Origin: Pontivivens ytuae | GTDB taxonomy: Bacteria > Pseudomonadota > Alphaproteobacteria > Rhodobacterales > Rhodobacteraceae | Assembly: GCF_015679265.1 (NCBI RefSeq) | Contig: NZ_CP064942.1 | Coordinates: 1,024,001 to 1,088,000, forward strand | Direction of reading: 5' to 3' | DNA: 64,000 bases | Shown: positions 31,433 to 38,843 of the stretch, one piece after another | How positions within the stretch are numbered: position 1 is the stretch's first letter | Layout of the letters: every line of letters begins with the position of its first letter | The notes under the pieces: model-generated | Told to the model about the DNA's origin: nothing | The model's input: only the letters and a program-made list of their open reading frames with translations | The model's database searches: none | Made by a program: the position numbers and the translations under genes

Positions 31433-33193
31433 TCAGTCGGTGAGCGGGGCGCAGGCGGCGGTGAGCCAGTCGCGGGTCTCGGGCGAGACGAGCGGGCCGA
31501 TCTCGGCCAGCACCCGGGCGTGATAGCTGTCGAGCCAGTCGCGCTCGGCAGCTCCCAGCAGGTGGGGCTGGATGAGCCGCCGGTCAATGGGCACCAGTGT
31601 CAGCGTCTCGAAGGAGAGCATGGGCTGGTCGCCGCCCTCCGGCGTCGTCGGCTCCTCGACCACCACCAGGTTCTCGATGCGGATGCCGAAGGCGCCCTCG
31701 CGGTAGTAACCGGGCTCATTGGACAGGATCATGCCCGGCTCGAAGGCGACGGTGGAGCGGCGCGACAGGCTTTGCGGCCCCTCGTGCACGCCAAGATAGG
31801 CGCCGACGCCGTGGCCCGTGCCGTGGGCGTAGTCGAACCCCGCCGACCAGAGCGGCGCGCGGGCGAGCGCGTCGAGATGCGCGCCACCCAGCCCTTCCGG
31901 CCAGCGCAGGCGGGAGATCGCGATCATCCCCTCGAGCACCAGCGTGAAGGCGCGAGCGGCATCGGGGTCCACCGGTCCGGTGGCCATGGTGCGGGTGACG
32001 TCGGTGGTCCCATCGGCGTATTGGCCGCCCGAATCCACCAGCATCAGCTCGCCCGGCACCAGCGTCCGGTCGCTCTGCTCCGTCACGCGGTAATGCACGA
32101 TGGCGCCATTGGGTCCGCTGCCGGAGATCGTCTCGAAGGAGATGTCCTTGAGCTGGTTGGTGGCGCGGCGCCTCGCCTCCAGCTCCTTGACGATGGCAAT
32201 CTCGGTGAGCTCGCCGGAGGGCGCGGCGCTGTCGAGCCAGCACAGGAACTCCGCCATCGCGGCGCCGTCGCGGCGGTGGGCGGTACGCGCCCCCTCGATC
32301 TCGGCCGCGTTCTTTCGCGCCTTGGGCAGGCGGACGGGCTCGTGATCCACGATCTCCACATGGTCGAGCCGCTCGGCCACCCAGACCGGCGCAGTACCCT
32401 TGTGGAGCGCCACCTTGCCTTGAAGAGCCTTCAGCGCGCCCTCGAACTCGGCCATCAGCGTGATCTCCACTGGAGCAGGACGCGGCTGGCCGAAAAGATC
32501 CACGCGGCCATCGTCGTGCAGGATCGCGAAGAGATGCGGCACCGGCGTGCGCGCGATGTCGGCCCCGCGGATGTTGAGGAGCCACGCGACGGAGTCGGGC
32601 AGCGTCAGGACGGCGGCCGCAGCCCCCTTCTCCCGCAGCTCCTTGGCCAGCCGCGCGGCCTTGTCCGCGGCACTCTCCCCCGCGAATTCGAGCGGATGCT
32701 CCACGATGGGCTCGGCGGGCGGCTGGGGCTGATCCTCCCACACCGCATCGACGGCGTTGGCGACAGGGCGGAGTTCGACGCCGTCCAAGGCCTTCTCCAG
32801 CTTCGCGATCTCGGCGGGCGTGTGGAGCCACGGATCGAAGCCGACGACGCCCGTCTCCAGCCGCTCGGCCAGCCAGTCGCCGACCTGGATCTCGGTCCAG
32901 TCCACCGGAGTGAAGACCTCCGTATCCACCTGGTTGCGGACCTGCAGCGTGTAGCGCCCGTCGATGAAGACCCCGGCCTCGCCCGCCAGCACAACGCAGA
33001 AGCCCGCGGAGCCGGTGAAGCCCGTCAGCCAGGCCAGCCGCTCGTCGCGAGGGGCCACGTTCTCCCCCTGATGGGCGTCGGCGCGCGGCACGAGAAAGGC
33101 GTCGAGGCCCTGCGCCGCCATCTCGGCGCGCAGGGCGGCCAGCCGCGGCGCGCCGGTGTCGGGAGAGGTGGACATCTCGAAGGATTGGAACAT
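31433..33193 (-). CDS. Aminopeptidase P family protein (M24B, three-domain)
   Basis: A 586-aa Xaa-Pro aminopeptidase with two N-terminal creatinase-like domains and a C-terminal pita-bread catalytic domain. Metal ligands are visible in VDSGGQYADGTTDVTRT (two Asp), GHGVGAYLGVHEGP (His), LSNEPGYY (Glu) and RIENL (Glu). The length matches three-domain bacterial and eukaryotic APP enzymes. The start at MFQSF has CGGGAG upstream; MSTSPD six codons later is possible. Divergent from a small membrane gene. Confidence 0.92.
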   Translation of the reverse strand: MFQSFEMSTSPDTGAPRLAALRAEMAAQGLDAFLVPRADAHQGENVAPRDERLAWLTGFTGSAGFCVVLAGEAGVFIDGRYTLQVRNQVDTEVFTPVDWTEIQVGDWLAERLETGVVGFDPWLHTPAEIAKLEKALDGVELRPVANAVDAVWEDQPQPPAEPIVEHPLEFAGESAADKAARLAKELREKGAAAAVLTLPDSVAWLLNIRGADIARTPVPHLFAILHDDGRVDLFGQPRPAPVEITLMAEFEGALKALQGKVALHKGTAPVWVAERLDHVEIVDHEPVRLPKARKNAAEIEGARTAHRRDGAAMAEFLCWLDSAAPSGELTEIAIVKELEARRRATNQLKDISFETISGSGPNGAIVHYRVTEQSDRTLVPGELMLVDSGGQYADGTTDVTRTMATGPVDPDAARAFTLVLEGMIAISRLRWPEGLGGAHLDALARAPLWSAGFDYAHGTGHGVGAYLGVHEGPQSLSRRSTVAFEPGMILSNEPGYYREGAFGIRIENLVVVEEPTTPEGGDQPMLSFETLTLVPIDRRLIQPHLLGAAERDWLDSYHARVLAEIGPLVSPETRDWLTAACAPLTD

Positions 33194-33285
33194 GATCACT
33201 CCCGAGGATAAGCGTGAGCCAGAGTTCGCACCTTCGCCATCGCCGCCCGCCGGCGCAAGGCCCCGACCCAAGGAGATCTCCCCGG

Positions 33286-33597
33286 ATGCGCAAGACCTTC
33301 CGTGTTCTGTCCTACGTTCTGTTCGTGGCCGCGTTCGTGCGCCTCTACTTCGACTTCACCGCCACGGTGATGCAGGACCGCGCCTTCCGCATGTTCGACA
33401 CGGGGGAGATCTGGGCGAGCATCCATCGCGAGAGCCTGCTGGGCCTGCAGCCGGGGGTGGAGCGCTACCTGCCCTCGGGTCCATGGATCTGGGAGAACCT
33501 GGTGTTCCCGGTGCTGCAGACGCCGCTCTTCCCGATCATGATCGGCTTCGCGATCCTGTTCTGGATCGCGGGACGGGGTGAGCCTCAGTTGCGGTGA
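33286..33597 (+). CDS. Small membrane protein of unknown function
   Basis: A 103-aa protein with an N-terminal hydrophobic segment (YVLFVAAFVRLYFDF, about 10-24) and a C-terminal one (PIMIGFAILFWIAG, about 83-96), leaving a central region of about 55 residues probably facing the periplasm. AAGGAG precedes the ATG by 12 bp. No family recognised with certainty. It ends before a long inverted repeat in the convergent gap. Confidence 0.6.
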   Translation: MRKTFRVLSYVLFVAAFVRLYFDFTATVMQDRAFRMFDTGEIWASIHRESLLGLQPGVERYLPSGPWIWENLVFPVLQTPLFPIMIGFAILFWIAGRGEPQLR

Positions 33598-33635
33598 GCG
33601 CTGCCGTCACGAATGGCCCGCCCGGCTGACAGGCC

Positions 33636-33760
33636 GGGCAGCGCCCGACCCTGGGAGGGCGCTTTGCAACGTATCAATCGGAACTGCAGTAGGGTTGCTT
33701 GAGCGGTCGGTACATCGCGGCGAGCGTTCGCTGGCGCCCACCCAGGGTCGGGCGCTGCCC
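33636..33760. repeat. Long inverted repeat (REP/BIME-like)
   Basis: 33636-33655 is an exact reverse complement of 33741-33760 (20 bp). After one A-A mismatch it continues for six more pairs (33657-33662 with 33734-33739), giving a stem of about 27 bp around a loop of about 71 bases. It fills most of the 177-bp gap between two convergent genes. The loop ends in T-rich and mixed sequence, not a terminator-like T run. Confidence 0.75.
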
Positions 33761-33774
33761 TCCGCACGCCGCTC

Positions 33775-34089
33775 CTACTCGATCTCCACGACCTCGCGCA
33801 GGGCACCGCCCTCACCGAAGATCCGGATCCGCTGCCGACCGCCCTCATCCGTCGTGACCACCGCGAACCAGCCGCGGCCCTGCGTCACCGCTTCCGCCCG
33901 CTCGCCCTCGGGCAAAGCAACCACCTCCGGCACCACCGGCGCCTCGGCCCCGCCGCCCAGGCGGATGACAAGCAGGCCCACGATCGCTATCACGCCGAGG
34001 ATCATCACTGCCGTGAGCACGGTGACGAGCCGGCGCAGGAACCGCAGGTTCGCGGGCTCCGGCGGGTCCTGATCGGAGGGCGTCGCCAT
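33775..34089 (-). CDS. DUF6476-like single-pass membrane protein
   Basis: A 104-aa protein with a basic N-terminus, one membrane helix (VLTAVMILGVIAIVGLLVI, about 24-42) and a C-terminal periplasmic domain of about 60 residues. It resembles the small Rhodobacterales family placed beside RluA-type genes (DUF6476 in my recollection, not verified). Its start codon overlaps that of the divergent pseudouridine synthase gene in the tetranucleotide CATG. AAAGG lies upstream within the other gene. Confidence 0.65.
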   Translation of the reverse strand: MATPSDQDPPEPANLRFLRRLVTVLTAVMILGVIAIVGLLVIRLGGGAEAPVVPEVVALPEGERAEAVTQGRGWFAVVTTDEGGRQRIRIFGEGGALREVVEIE

Positions 34090-35092
34090 GTCTGAACCTT
34101 TCGAGCTGATCGCGGCCAATGCCGGCCGCCTTGATAAGGTCCTCGCCGACGTGGCGCCAGAGGGGACGGGCCTCTCCCGCTCCCGCCTGCGCGCGCTGAT
34201 CGAGGGCGGCGCGGTCGAAGGCCCGCATGGCATCGAGACCGACATCCGCCGCCGTGTCGCCCCCGGCGAGCGCTTCGCCGTCACCCTGCCCCCCGCCACC
34301 GATCCGGAGCCGCAGCCAGAGGACATTCCCCTCACCGTCGCCTACGAGGATGCGCACCTGATCGTCGTGGACAAGCAAGCGGGCATGGTTGTCCACCCCG
34401 CGCCGGGGGCGGAGAGCGGCACCCTCGTCAACGCGCTGCTTCACCATTGCGGCGACAGCCTCTCCGGCATCGGAGGGGAGCGGCGGCCCGGCATCGTCCA
34501 CCGGATCGACAAGGACACGTCGGGCCTCCTGGTGGTGGCGAAGAGCGACGCCGCGCACCAGGCCCTCGCCGCCCGCTTCGCCGCCCACGACATCGACCGG
34601 CGCTACCGCGCGATCTGCCACGGCGTGCCCGATCCGGGCGACCCGCGCCTGCGCGGTGTGCCCGGGCTGGTGATGGAGCCGGGCGGCGTGATCCGCATCG
34701 AAACCAATCTCGACCGCCACCCCGCCGACCGCAAGAAGATGGCCGTGCGCCCCACGGGCCGTCACGCCGTCACCCGTGCGCGCGTGCTCGAACGCTTCGA
34801 TCTCGCCCGGCCCCTCGCCGCCCTGATCGAGTGCAAACTCGAGACCGGGCGCACCCACCAGATCCGGGTTCACATGACCCATGCGGGCCATGCCCTCGTC
34901 GGCGATCCGGTCTATGGCGGCCATCGCTCGGTGCCGGAGGCCGCCCGCTTCCTGCGCGAGTTCCCCCGCCAGGCGCTGCACGCCGCCACGCTCGGCTTCG
35001 CTCATCCGATCACCGGAGACGCGCTGGAATTCGAAAGCGAGCTACCAGCCGACATGGCCGATCTGCTAAGTGACCTCCGTTCACTCCGGTGA
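34088..35092 (+). CDS. RluA family pseudouridine synthase (RluD-like)
   Basis: A 334-aa rRNA pseudouridine synthase. An S4 RNA-binding domain (about 10-75, GRLDKVLADV, SRSRLRALIEGG) precedes the catalytic domain with the invariant HRIDKDTSGLLVV motif (catalytic Asp about 140). S4 plus RluA domain and length fit RluD, which modifies helix 69 of 23S rRNA, but RluC cannot be excluded. GGAGGG precedes the ATG and lies inside the divergent gene, with which it shares start-codon bases. Confidence 0.88.
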   Translation: MSEPFELIAANAGRLDKVLADVAPEGTGLSRSRLRALIEGGAVEGPHGIETDIRRRVAPGERFAVTLPPATDPEPQPEDIPLTVAYEDAHLIVVDKQAGMVVHPAPGAESGTLVNALLHHCGDSLSGIGGERRPGIVHRIDKDTSGLLVVAKSDAAHQALAARFAAHDIDRRYRAICHGVPDPGDPRLRGVPGLVMEPGGVIRIETNLDRHPADRKKMAVRPTGRHAVTRARVLERFDLARPLAALIECKLETGRTHQIRVHMTHAGHALVGDPVYGGHRSVPEAARFLREFPRQALHAATLGFAHPITGDALEFESELPADMADLLSDLRSLR

Positions 35093-35112
35093 ACAATCGC
35101 ATTTCTTGCGAT
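35079..35112. promoter_or_regulatory. Two adjacent inverted repeats upstream of rpoH
   Basis: GTTCAC-TCCG-GTGAAC (35079-35094) and ATCGCA-TTTCT-TGCGAT (35096-35112) are both perfect 6-bp inverted repeats, one base apart. The first spans the stop codon of the pseudouridine synthase gene, and neither is followed by a T run. They end 6 bp upstream of the rpoH promoter candidate, so operators are more likely than a terminator. Confidence 0.45.
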
Positions 35113-35118
35113 CCATTC

Positions 35119-35147
35119 CTTGCAATTCCGCGTATAATCCCCAGATA
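35119..35147 (+). promoter_or_regulatory. Overlapping sigma-32-like and sigma-70 -10 elements before rpoH
   Basis: CTTGCAA (35119-35125), 13 bases, then CCCCAGATA (35139-35147) resembles the heat-shock promoter pattern CTTGAA..CCCCAT. Inside the spacer is a perfect sigma-70 -10 hexamer TATAAT (35133-35138), whose -35 partner is weak. The rpoH start follows 33 bp later. Dual control, with self-activation in heat shock, is plausible. Confidence 0.45.
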
Positions 35148-35180
35148 GGGTTCAACGCCCAGCCACCAGGGGGTTTTCTC

Positions 35181-36080
35181 ATGGCCAATTACACCAGTCT
35201 TCCCGCTCCAAGCCCCGAACAGGGCCTGTCCCGCTACATGCAGGAGATCCGCAAGTTCCCCATGCTGGAGCCGGAGGAGGAGTACATGCTCGCCAAGGCC
35301 TGGGTCGATCACCAGGACAAGGAGAGCGCGCACAAGCTCGTCACCTCGCACCTGCGCCTCGCGGCGAAGATCGCCATGGGCTATCGCGGCTATGGCCTCC
35401 CGACGGCAGAGGTGGTGAGCGAGGCGAACGTGGGCCTCATGCAGGCCGTCAAACGCTTCGACCCGGAAAAGGGCTTCCGCCTCGCCACCTACGCGATGTG
35501 GTGGATCCGCGCGTCGATCCAAGAATACATCCTGCGGTCCTGGTCCCTCGTGAAGATGGGCACGACCGCCGCGCAGAAGAAGCTCTTCTTCAACCTGCGC
35601 AAGGCCAAGAACAAGATCGGCGCGCTAGAGGAGGGGGATCTCCGCCCCGAGCACGTGCAGAAGATCGCCACCGATCTCGGCGTGACGGAGGAGGAGGTAA
35701 CGTCCATGAACCGTCGCCTCTCCGGCGGTGACGCCTCGCTCAACGCCCCGCTGAAATCGGACGGCGAGGGCGCTTCCGAGTGGCAGGACTGGCTGACGGA
35801 CGAGGATGCCGATCAGGCCGAGGCCTATGCCGAGCAGGACGAACTCGACAACCGCCGCGAGCTGCTGATGCAGTCGATGGAGATGCTCAACGAGCGCGAG
35901 CGCCACATCCTGACGGAGCGCAAGCTGAAGGACGAGCCGCAGACGCTGGAGGATCTCTCCCAGGAGTACGGCGTCAGCCGCGAGCGGATCCGCCAGATCG
36001 AGGTCCGCGCCTTCGAGAAGCTGCAGAAGCGGATGCGTGAGCTTGCCGCAGAGCAGAACATGATCCCGGCGGTGAACTGA
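35181..36080 (+). CDS. rpoH: RNA polymerase sigma factor RpoH (sigma-32)
   Basis: A 299-aa heat-shock sigma factor. Region 2 (YRGYGLPTAEVVSEANVGLMQAVKRFDP, first part; YAMWWIRASIQEYILRSW) contacts -10 DNA and core polymerase. The RpoH box QKKLFFNLRK near 132-141 is diagnostic for sigma-32 against RpoD. Region 4 ends with the HTH GVSRERIRQIEVRAF. Start ATG at 35181 with AGGGGG upstream; preceded by a promoter candidate carrying both a heat-shock and a housekeeping pattern. Confidence 0.95.
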   Translation: MANYTSLPAPSPEQGLSRYMQEIRKFPMLEPEEEYMLAKAWVDHQDKESAHKLVTSHLRLAAKIAMGYRGYGLPTAEVVSEANVGLMQAVKRFDPEKGFRLATYAMWWIRASIQEYILRSWSLVKMGTTAAQKKLFFNLRKAKNKIGALEEGDLRPEHVQKIATDLGVTEEEVTSMNRRLSGGDASLNAPLKSDGEGASEWQDWLTDEDADQAEAYAEQDELDNRRELLMQSMEMLNERERHILTERKLKDEPQTLEDLSQEYGVSRERIRQIEVRAFEKLQKRMRELAAEQNMIPAVN

Positions 36081-36123
36081 CCGCCGGGCGTCCTATCTGC
36101 CTGCCCCGAAAGGGAGAAGGCAG

Positions 36124-36816
36124 ATGATCGAACGCATCCTTGTCCTCGGCGCCACCGGTGACACCGGCAAACTGGTGGTCGAGGCCGCGCGCCACCGCGG
36201 CCTCAAGGTGAACGCCGCGGCGCGCGATCCCGGTGACATCGAGACTACCGATGCCGAGGTGCGCCCCGTCGCCGTCGACGTGATGGAGCCGCGGGGCCTG
36301 CCCGAGGCGCTCAACGGCGTAGATGCGGTGATCTCGACCTTGGGCGTCGGCAACGATCCAGCGACGCTCGCCTCCCCGCCACCGCTCTACACCGATGGGC
36401 ACATGAACGTGGTCAACGCAATGGAGGATGCGGGCCTCGACCGCCTCATCTGCGTCTCCGCCCTCTGGTCGCGCGGCAACGATTACGGCCCGCTCTGGTT
36501 CCGCGCGGGGCCCGTCATGGCGCTCACCCGGGTCTATTCCCAGATGCGCGCGATGGAGCGGCAGTTGGGTGCGCATCCGAAACTCCGCTTCACCGCCGTC
36601 CGCGCCGGCTACCTGCAGGACGACGCGATCGACAGCCCTCCCCCCGAACCCCATGCCGACCGCGCTCCGGAGGGCTGCTGGCTGACGCGCCGCGCCGACC
36701 TCGCGGAGTTTCTCGTGACCTGCGCGGTCGAGGAGACGTGGATCCGCAAGTGCCCCTGCTTCGCGCAGAAGGACGATGGGAAGGTGCTCGCCCGCAAGAC
36801 ACCAAGTGTCGCCTGA
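36124..36816 (+). CDS. NAD(P)-binding SDR-type protein (NmrA/biliverdin-reductase-like)
   Basis: A 230-aa atypical short-chain dehydrogenase with the nucleotide-binding motif LVLGATGDTGKLVVEAA (TGxTGxxG form) at the N-terminus and VDAVISTLGVGND and DRLICVSALWS strands in the Rossmann fold. No clear YxxxK catalytic pair, so it may be a sensor or an isomerase of the NmrA-like group. AAAGGGAGAAGG precedes the ATG. Single gene between rpoH and the DUF2975 pair. Confidence 0.8.
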   Translation: MIERILVLGATGDTGKLVVEAARHRGLKVNAAARDPGDIETTDAEVRPVAVDVMEPRGLPEALNGVDAVISTLGVGNDPATLASPPPLYTDGHMNVVNAMEDAGLDRLICVSALWSRGNDYGPLWFRAGPVMALTRVYSQMRAMERQLGAHPKLRFTAVRAGYLQDDAIDSPPPEPHADRAPEGCWLTRRADLAEFLVTCAVEETWIRKCPCFAQKDDGKVLARKTPSVA

Positions 36817-36837
36817 CACCCTATCCAGCGATCATAA

Positions 36838-36856
36838 ATTCATGTAAGACATGAAT
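36838..36856. promoter_or_regulatory. Candidate operator of the DUF2975-HTH operon
   Basis: ATTCATG-TAAGA-CATGAAT is a perfect 7-bp inverted repeat with a 5-base spacer, 23 bp before the DUF2975 start codon. It is well placed for binding by the HTH protein encoded by the second gene of the pair. Binding is inferred. Confidence 0.5.
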
Positions 36857-36879
36857 CACTGATTGTCTGGAGCGAAGTC

Positions 36880-37362
36880 ATGCCCCTCTCCCCTGCCCTG
36901 CGCCGCGCCTGCCTCGCGGCGCGCGTCACCTGCCACTTGGCCGTCGTCGTGATCCCGGTCGCCGCGCTCTACACCATCGCCACGCGGGGCCTCGACCCCG
37001 CGCTCGCGCTGATCGGCATCGCGGTGCTCGTGCCCCCGGTCACCGTCGGCCTCTGGGGCCTCGCCGCCCTCGCCCGGTTCTTCGAGGCGGCGCGCCGGGG
37101 TGGTGTACTGACCGCCAGCGCCACCCGCGACCTGCGCCGCTTCGCCCTGTCGCTGCTGGTCCAGGCGGTCCTGACGCCAATCGTCGGCGCCGCCTTCTCC
37201 GTCCTCGACAGCTGGGCGAACGGGCCGGGGCAGCGCACGCTCGCCATCGCGATCTCCAGCGACGTGATCGGCTTCGCGGTGCTCGCGGCTCTCCTGCTCG
37301 TCGTCGCGAGCGCGCTGGCCGAAGCCGCCGCGCAGGCCGAAGAGCGCAAGCTCATCATCTGA
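36880..37362 (+). CDS. DUF2975 family membrane protein
   Basis: A 160-aa protein with four predicted membrane helices (about 15-34, 42-66, 83-105, 125-148), as in the DUF2975 family. Families of this type are usually paired with a small YozG/XRE regulator, as here: the next gene starts on the last base of this stop (TGATG). Function of the membrane partner is not established; the pair may sense membrane stress. The 7-bp palindrome just upstream could be the regulator's site. Confidence 0.8.
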   Translation: MPLSPALRRACLAARVTCHLAVVVIPVAALYTIATRGLDPALALIGIAVLVPPVTVGLWGLAALARFFEAARRGGVLTASATRDLRRFALSLLVQAVLTPIVGAAFSVLDSWANGPGQRTLAIAISSDVIGFAVLAALLLVVASALAEAAAQAEERKLII

Positions 37363-37565
37363 TGCCGATCGTCATTCGCCTCGACGTGATGCTCGCGCGG
37401 CGCAAGATGCGCTCAAAGGATCTCGCCGCCGAGATCGGGATCAGCGAGCAGAACCTCTCGATCCTCAAGACCGGCAAGGCGAAGGGCCTGCGCTTCGACA
37501 CGTTGGAGAAGATCTGCCGCGCCCTCGACTGCCAGCCCGGCGACCTGATCGAGTGGGAACCCTGA
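37362..37565 (+). CDS. Small XRE/YozG-type HTH regulator
   Basis: A 67-aa single-domain HTH protein: IRLDVMLARRKMRSKDLAAEIGISEQNLSILKTGKAKGLRF in order, here split at the recognition helix (EIGISEQNLSILKTG), followed by ALDCQPGDLIEW, the ending typical of YozG-like regulators. It overlaps the DUF2975 gene by one base and is probably translationally coupled to it. It is expected to bind the upstream palindrome and repress its own operon. Confidence 0.85.
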   Translation: MPIVIRLDVMLARRKMRSKDLAAEIGISEQNLSILKTGKAKGLRFDTLEKICRALDCQPGDLIEWEP

Positions 37566-37566
37566 T

Positions 37567-37602
37567 CCTTCGGCTCCGCCCAAACATTCGCCCGCCGCAG
37601 GC
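37567..37602 (-). repeat. Recurrent 3'-end element, copy e
   Basis: CCTTCGGCTCCGCCCAAACATTCGCCCGCCGCAGGCG matches the family pattern read on the minus strand. It sits right after the HTH stop on the plus strand and 84 bp beyond the stop of the minus-strand kinase. Confidence 0.5.
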
Positions 37603-37642
37603 GCACGGGAAAGCTGCGACGCCGCCAGGCGTCTCAATTGTC

Positions 37643-37665
37643 ATCCTCGGGCGCGACCCGAGGAT
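37643..37665. repeat. Dispersed palindromic repeat, copy 1
   Basis: ATCCTCGGG-CGCGA-CCCGAGGAT, perfect 9-bp arms. Two similar units lie at 61953-61975 and 62061-62083. This class of intergenic palindrome (CCTCGGG..CCCGAGG) is widespread in alphaproteobacteria. Here it follows the end of the nucleoside operon and may also act as an mRNA end. Confidence 0.6.
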
Positions 37666-37686
37666 CGCCTGACCATGACGGCACCG

Positions 37687-38214
37687 TCAGATCCAGTCGG
37701 CGATCTGCGCCGCCGCGTCCTCCGCCGACAGCTCCGTCACGTCGAGCTCCAGCGTCCGGTCGCCGCCCTCGCGGATCAGTGGGCGCCGCGCCGTGATGCC
37801 AGGATAGAGAGCGGGGTCCCGCGGCTTGCGCTTGCCCGCCCGGCCCGGGCTCTGCAGGCGCCGCAGGTTCTCCTCCGCAGCACAGTCGAGCACCACGACC
37901 AGATACGGACAGCCCCGCCGCCGGGCGAGTGCCGCCCCGGTCGCCCACGCCGCCCGTCCATGCGCGGAATCCGCAAAATGCGCATCCGTCAGGACCACCG
38001 GCACCTCCGCCGGCAGGTCGAGCACGCGGCGATGGGCGATCTCCCGCACCTCCGCCACGGCCTCGTAGAAGGCGGGGGATTTCGCCTCGGTCAGCGCGAA
38101 GGCGAGGTTGTAGATCGTGTGATTGTCGAGCAGGCGCGCCCCGATCCGCTCGGCCAGCGCCGTCCCGATGGTGAGCTTGCCGGTCCCCGGGCGTCCATTG
38201 ATGTGGACGATCAC
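37687..38214 (-). CDS. Small P-loop kinase/ATPase at end of nucleoside operon
   Basis: A 175-aa P-loop NTPase of the AAA_33/shikimate-kinase-like size class. Walker [10 protein letters not shown] is at residues 7-15, a LLDNHTIYN segment follows, and [10 protein letters not shown] and VVVLDC strands complete the core, with lid-like basic region [15 protein letters not shown] start overlaps the upp stop by 4 bp (GTGA), placing it at the end of the salvage operon. A nucleoside or sugar kinase role is suggested by context only; substrate not identifiable. Confidence 0.75.
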   Translation of the reverse strand: MIVHINGRPGTGKLTIGTALAERIGARLLDNHTIYNLAFALTEAKSPAFYEAVAEVREIAHRRVLDLPAEVPVVLTDAHFADSAHGRAAWATGAALARRRGCPYLVVVLDCAAEENLRRLQSPGRAGKRKPRDPALYPGITARRPLIREGGDRTLELDVTELSAEDAAAQIADWI

Positions 38215-38843
38215 TTCGTCCCGAACATCCGGTCGCCCGCATCGCCGAGGCCGGGCAGGATGTAGCCCTTCTCGTTCAGCCGCTCGTCGAGTGCCGCAGT
38301 CACGATCCGCACGTCCGGGTGCCGTTCCTTCATGCAGGCCACGCCCTCGGGTGCCGCGAGCAGGCAGAGGAAGCGGATGTCCTTCGCCCCCGACTGCTTC
38401 AGCAGATCCACCGCCGCGGCCGACGAGTTGCCTGTCGCCAGCATCGGGTCCACCGCAATGACCACGCGGCTGTCGAGCTCGGCGGGCACCTTGTAGTAGT
38501 ACTGCACCGGCTTCAGCGTCTCCTCATCCCGGTAGAGGCCGACGAAGCCGACGCGGGCCGAGGGGATCAGGTCCATCACTCCGTCCAGCAGCCCGTTGCC
38601 CGCCCGCAGGATCGAGATCAGCGCGAGCTTCTTGCCCTTCAGCGTCGGCGCCTCCATCTCGGTCAGCGGCGTGTCGATCTGGGTCGTGGTCATCGGCAGG
38701 TCGCGCGTGACCTCATAGGCGAGCAGGTGGCTGATCTCCCGCAGAAGCTGGCGGAACACGGCGGTGGAGGTCCCCTTCTCCCGCATCAGGGTCAGCTTGT
38801 GCTGCACCAGCGGGTGATCGACGACGGTCAGGTGCTGGGTCAT
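38211..38843 (-). CDS. upp: Uracil phosphoribosyltransferase
   Basis: A 210-aa enzyme converting uracil and PRPP to UMP. The PRPP-binding loop is [10 protein letters not shown] at about 131-140, followed by a uracil-binding C-terminal block ([18 protein letters not shown]). N-terminal [20 protein letters not shown] is typical of bacterial Upp. Start ATG overlaps the adenosine deaminase stop (ATGA). It recaptures uracil released by pathway enzymes encoded upstream. Confidence 0.95.
   Translation of the reverse strand: MTQHLTVVDHPLVQHKLTLMREKGTSTAVFRQLLREISHLLAYEVTRDLPMTTTQIDTPLTEMEAPTLKGKKLALISILRAGNGLLDGVMDLIPSARVGFVGLYRDEETLKPVQYYYKVPAELDSRVVIAVDPMLATGNSSAAAVDLLKQSGAKDIRFLCLLAAPEGVACMKERHPDVRIVTAALDERLNEKGYILPGLGDAGDRMFGTK

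Noticed and set aside
35079..35112. Terminator of the pseudouridine synthase gene
   Set aside because: The stems are short and no T run follows either; their place just upstream of the rpoH promoter fits operators better.
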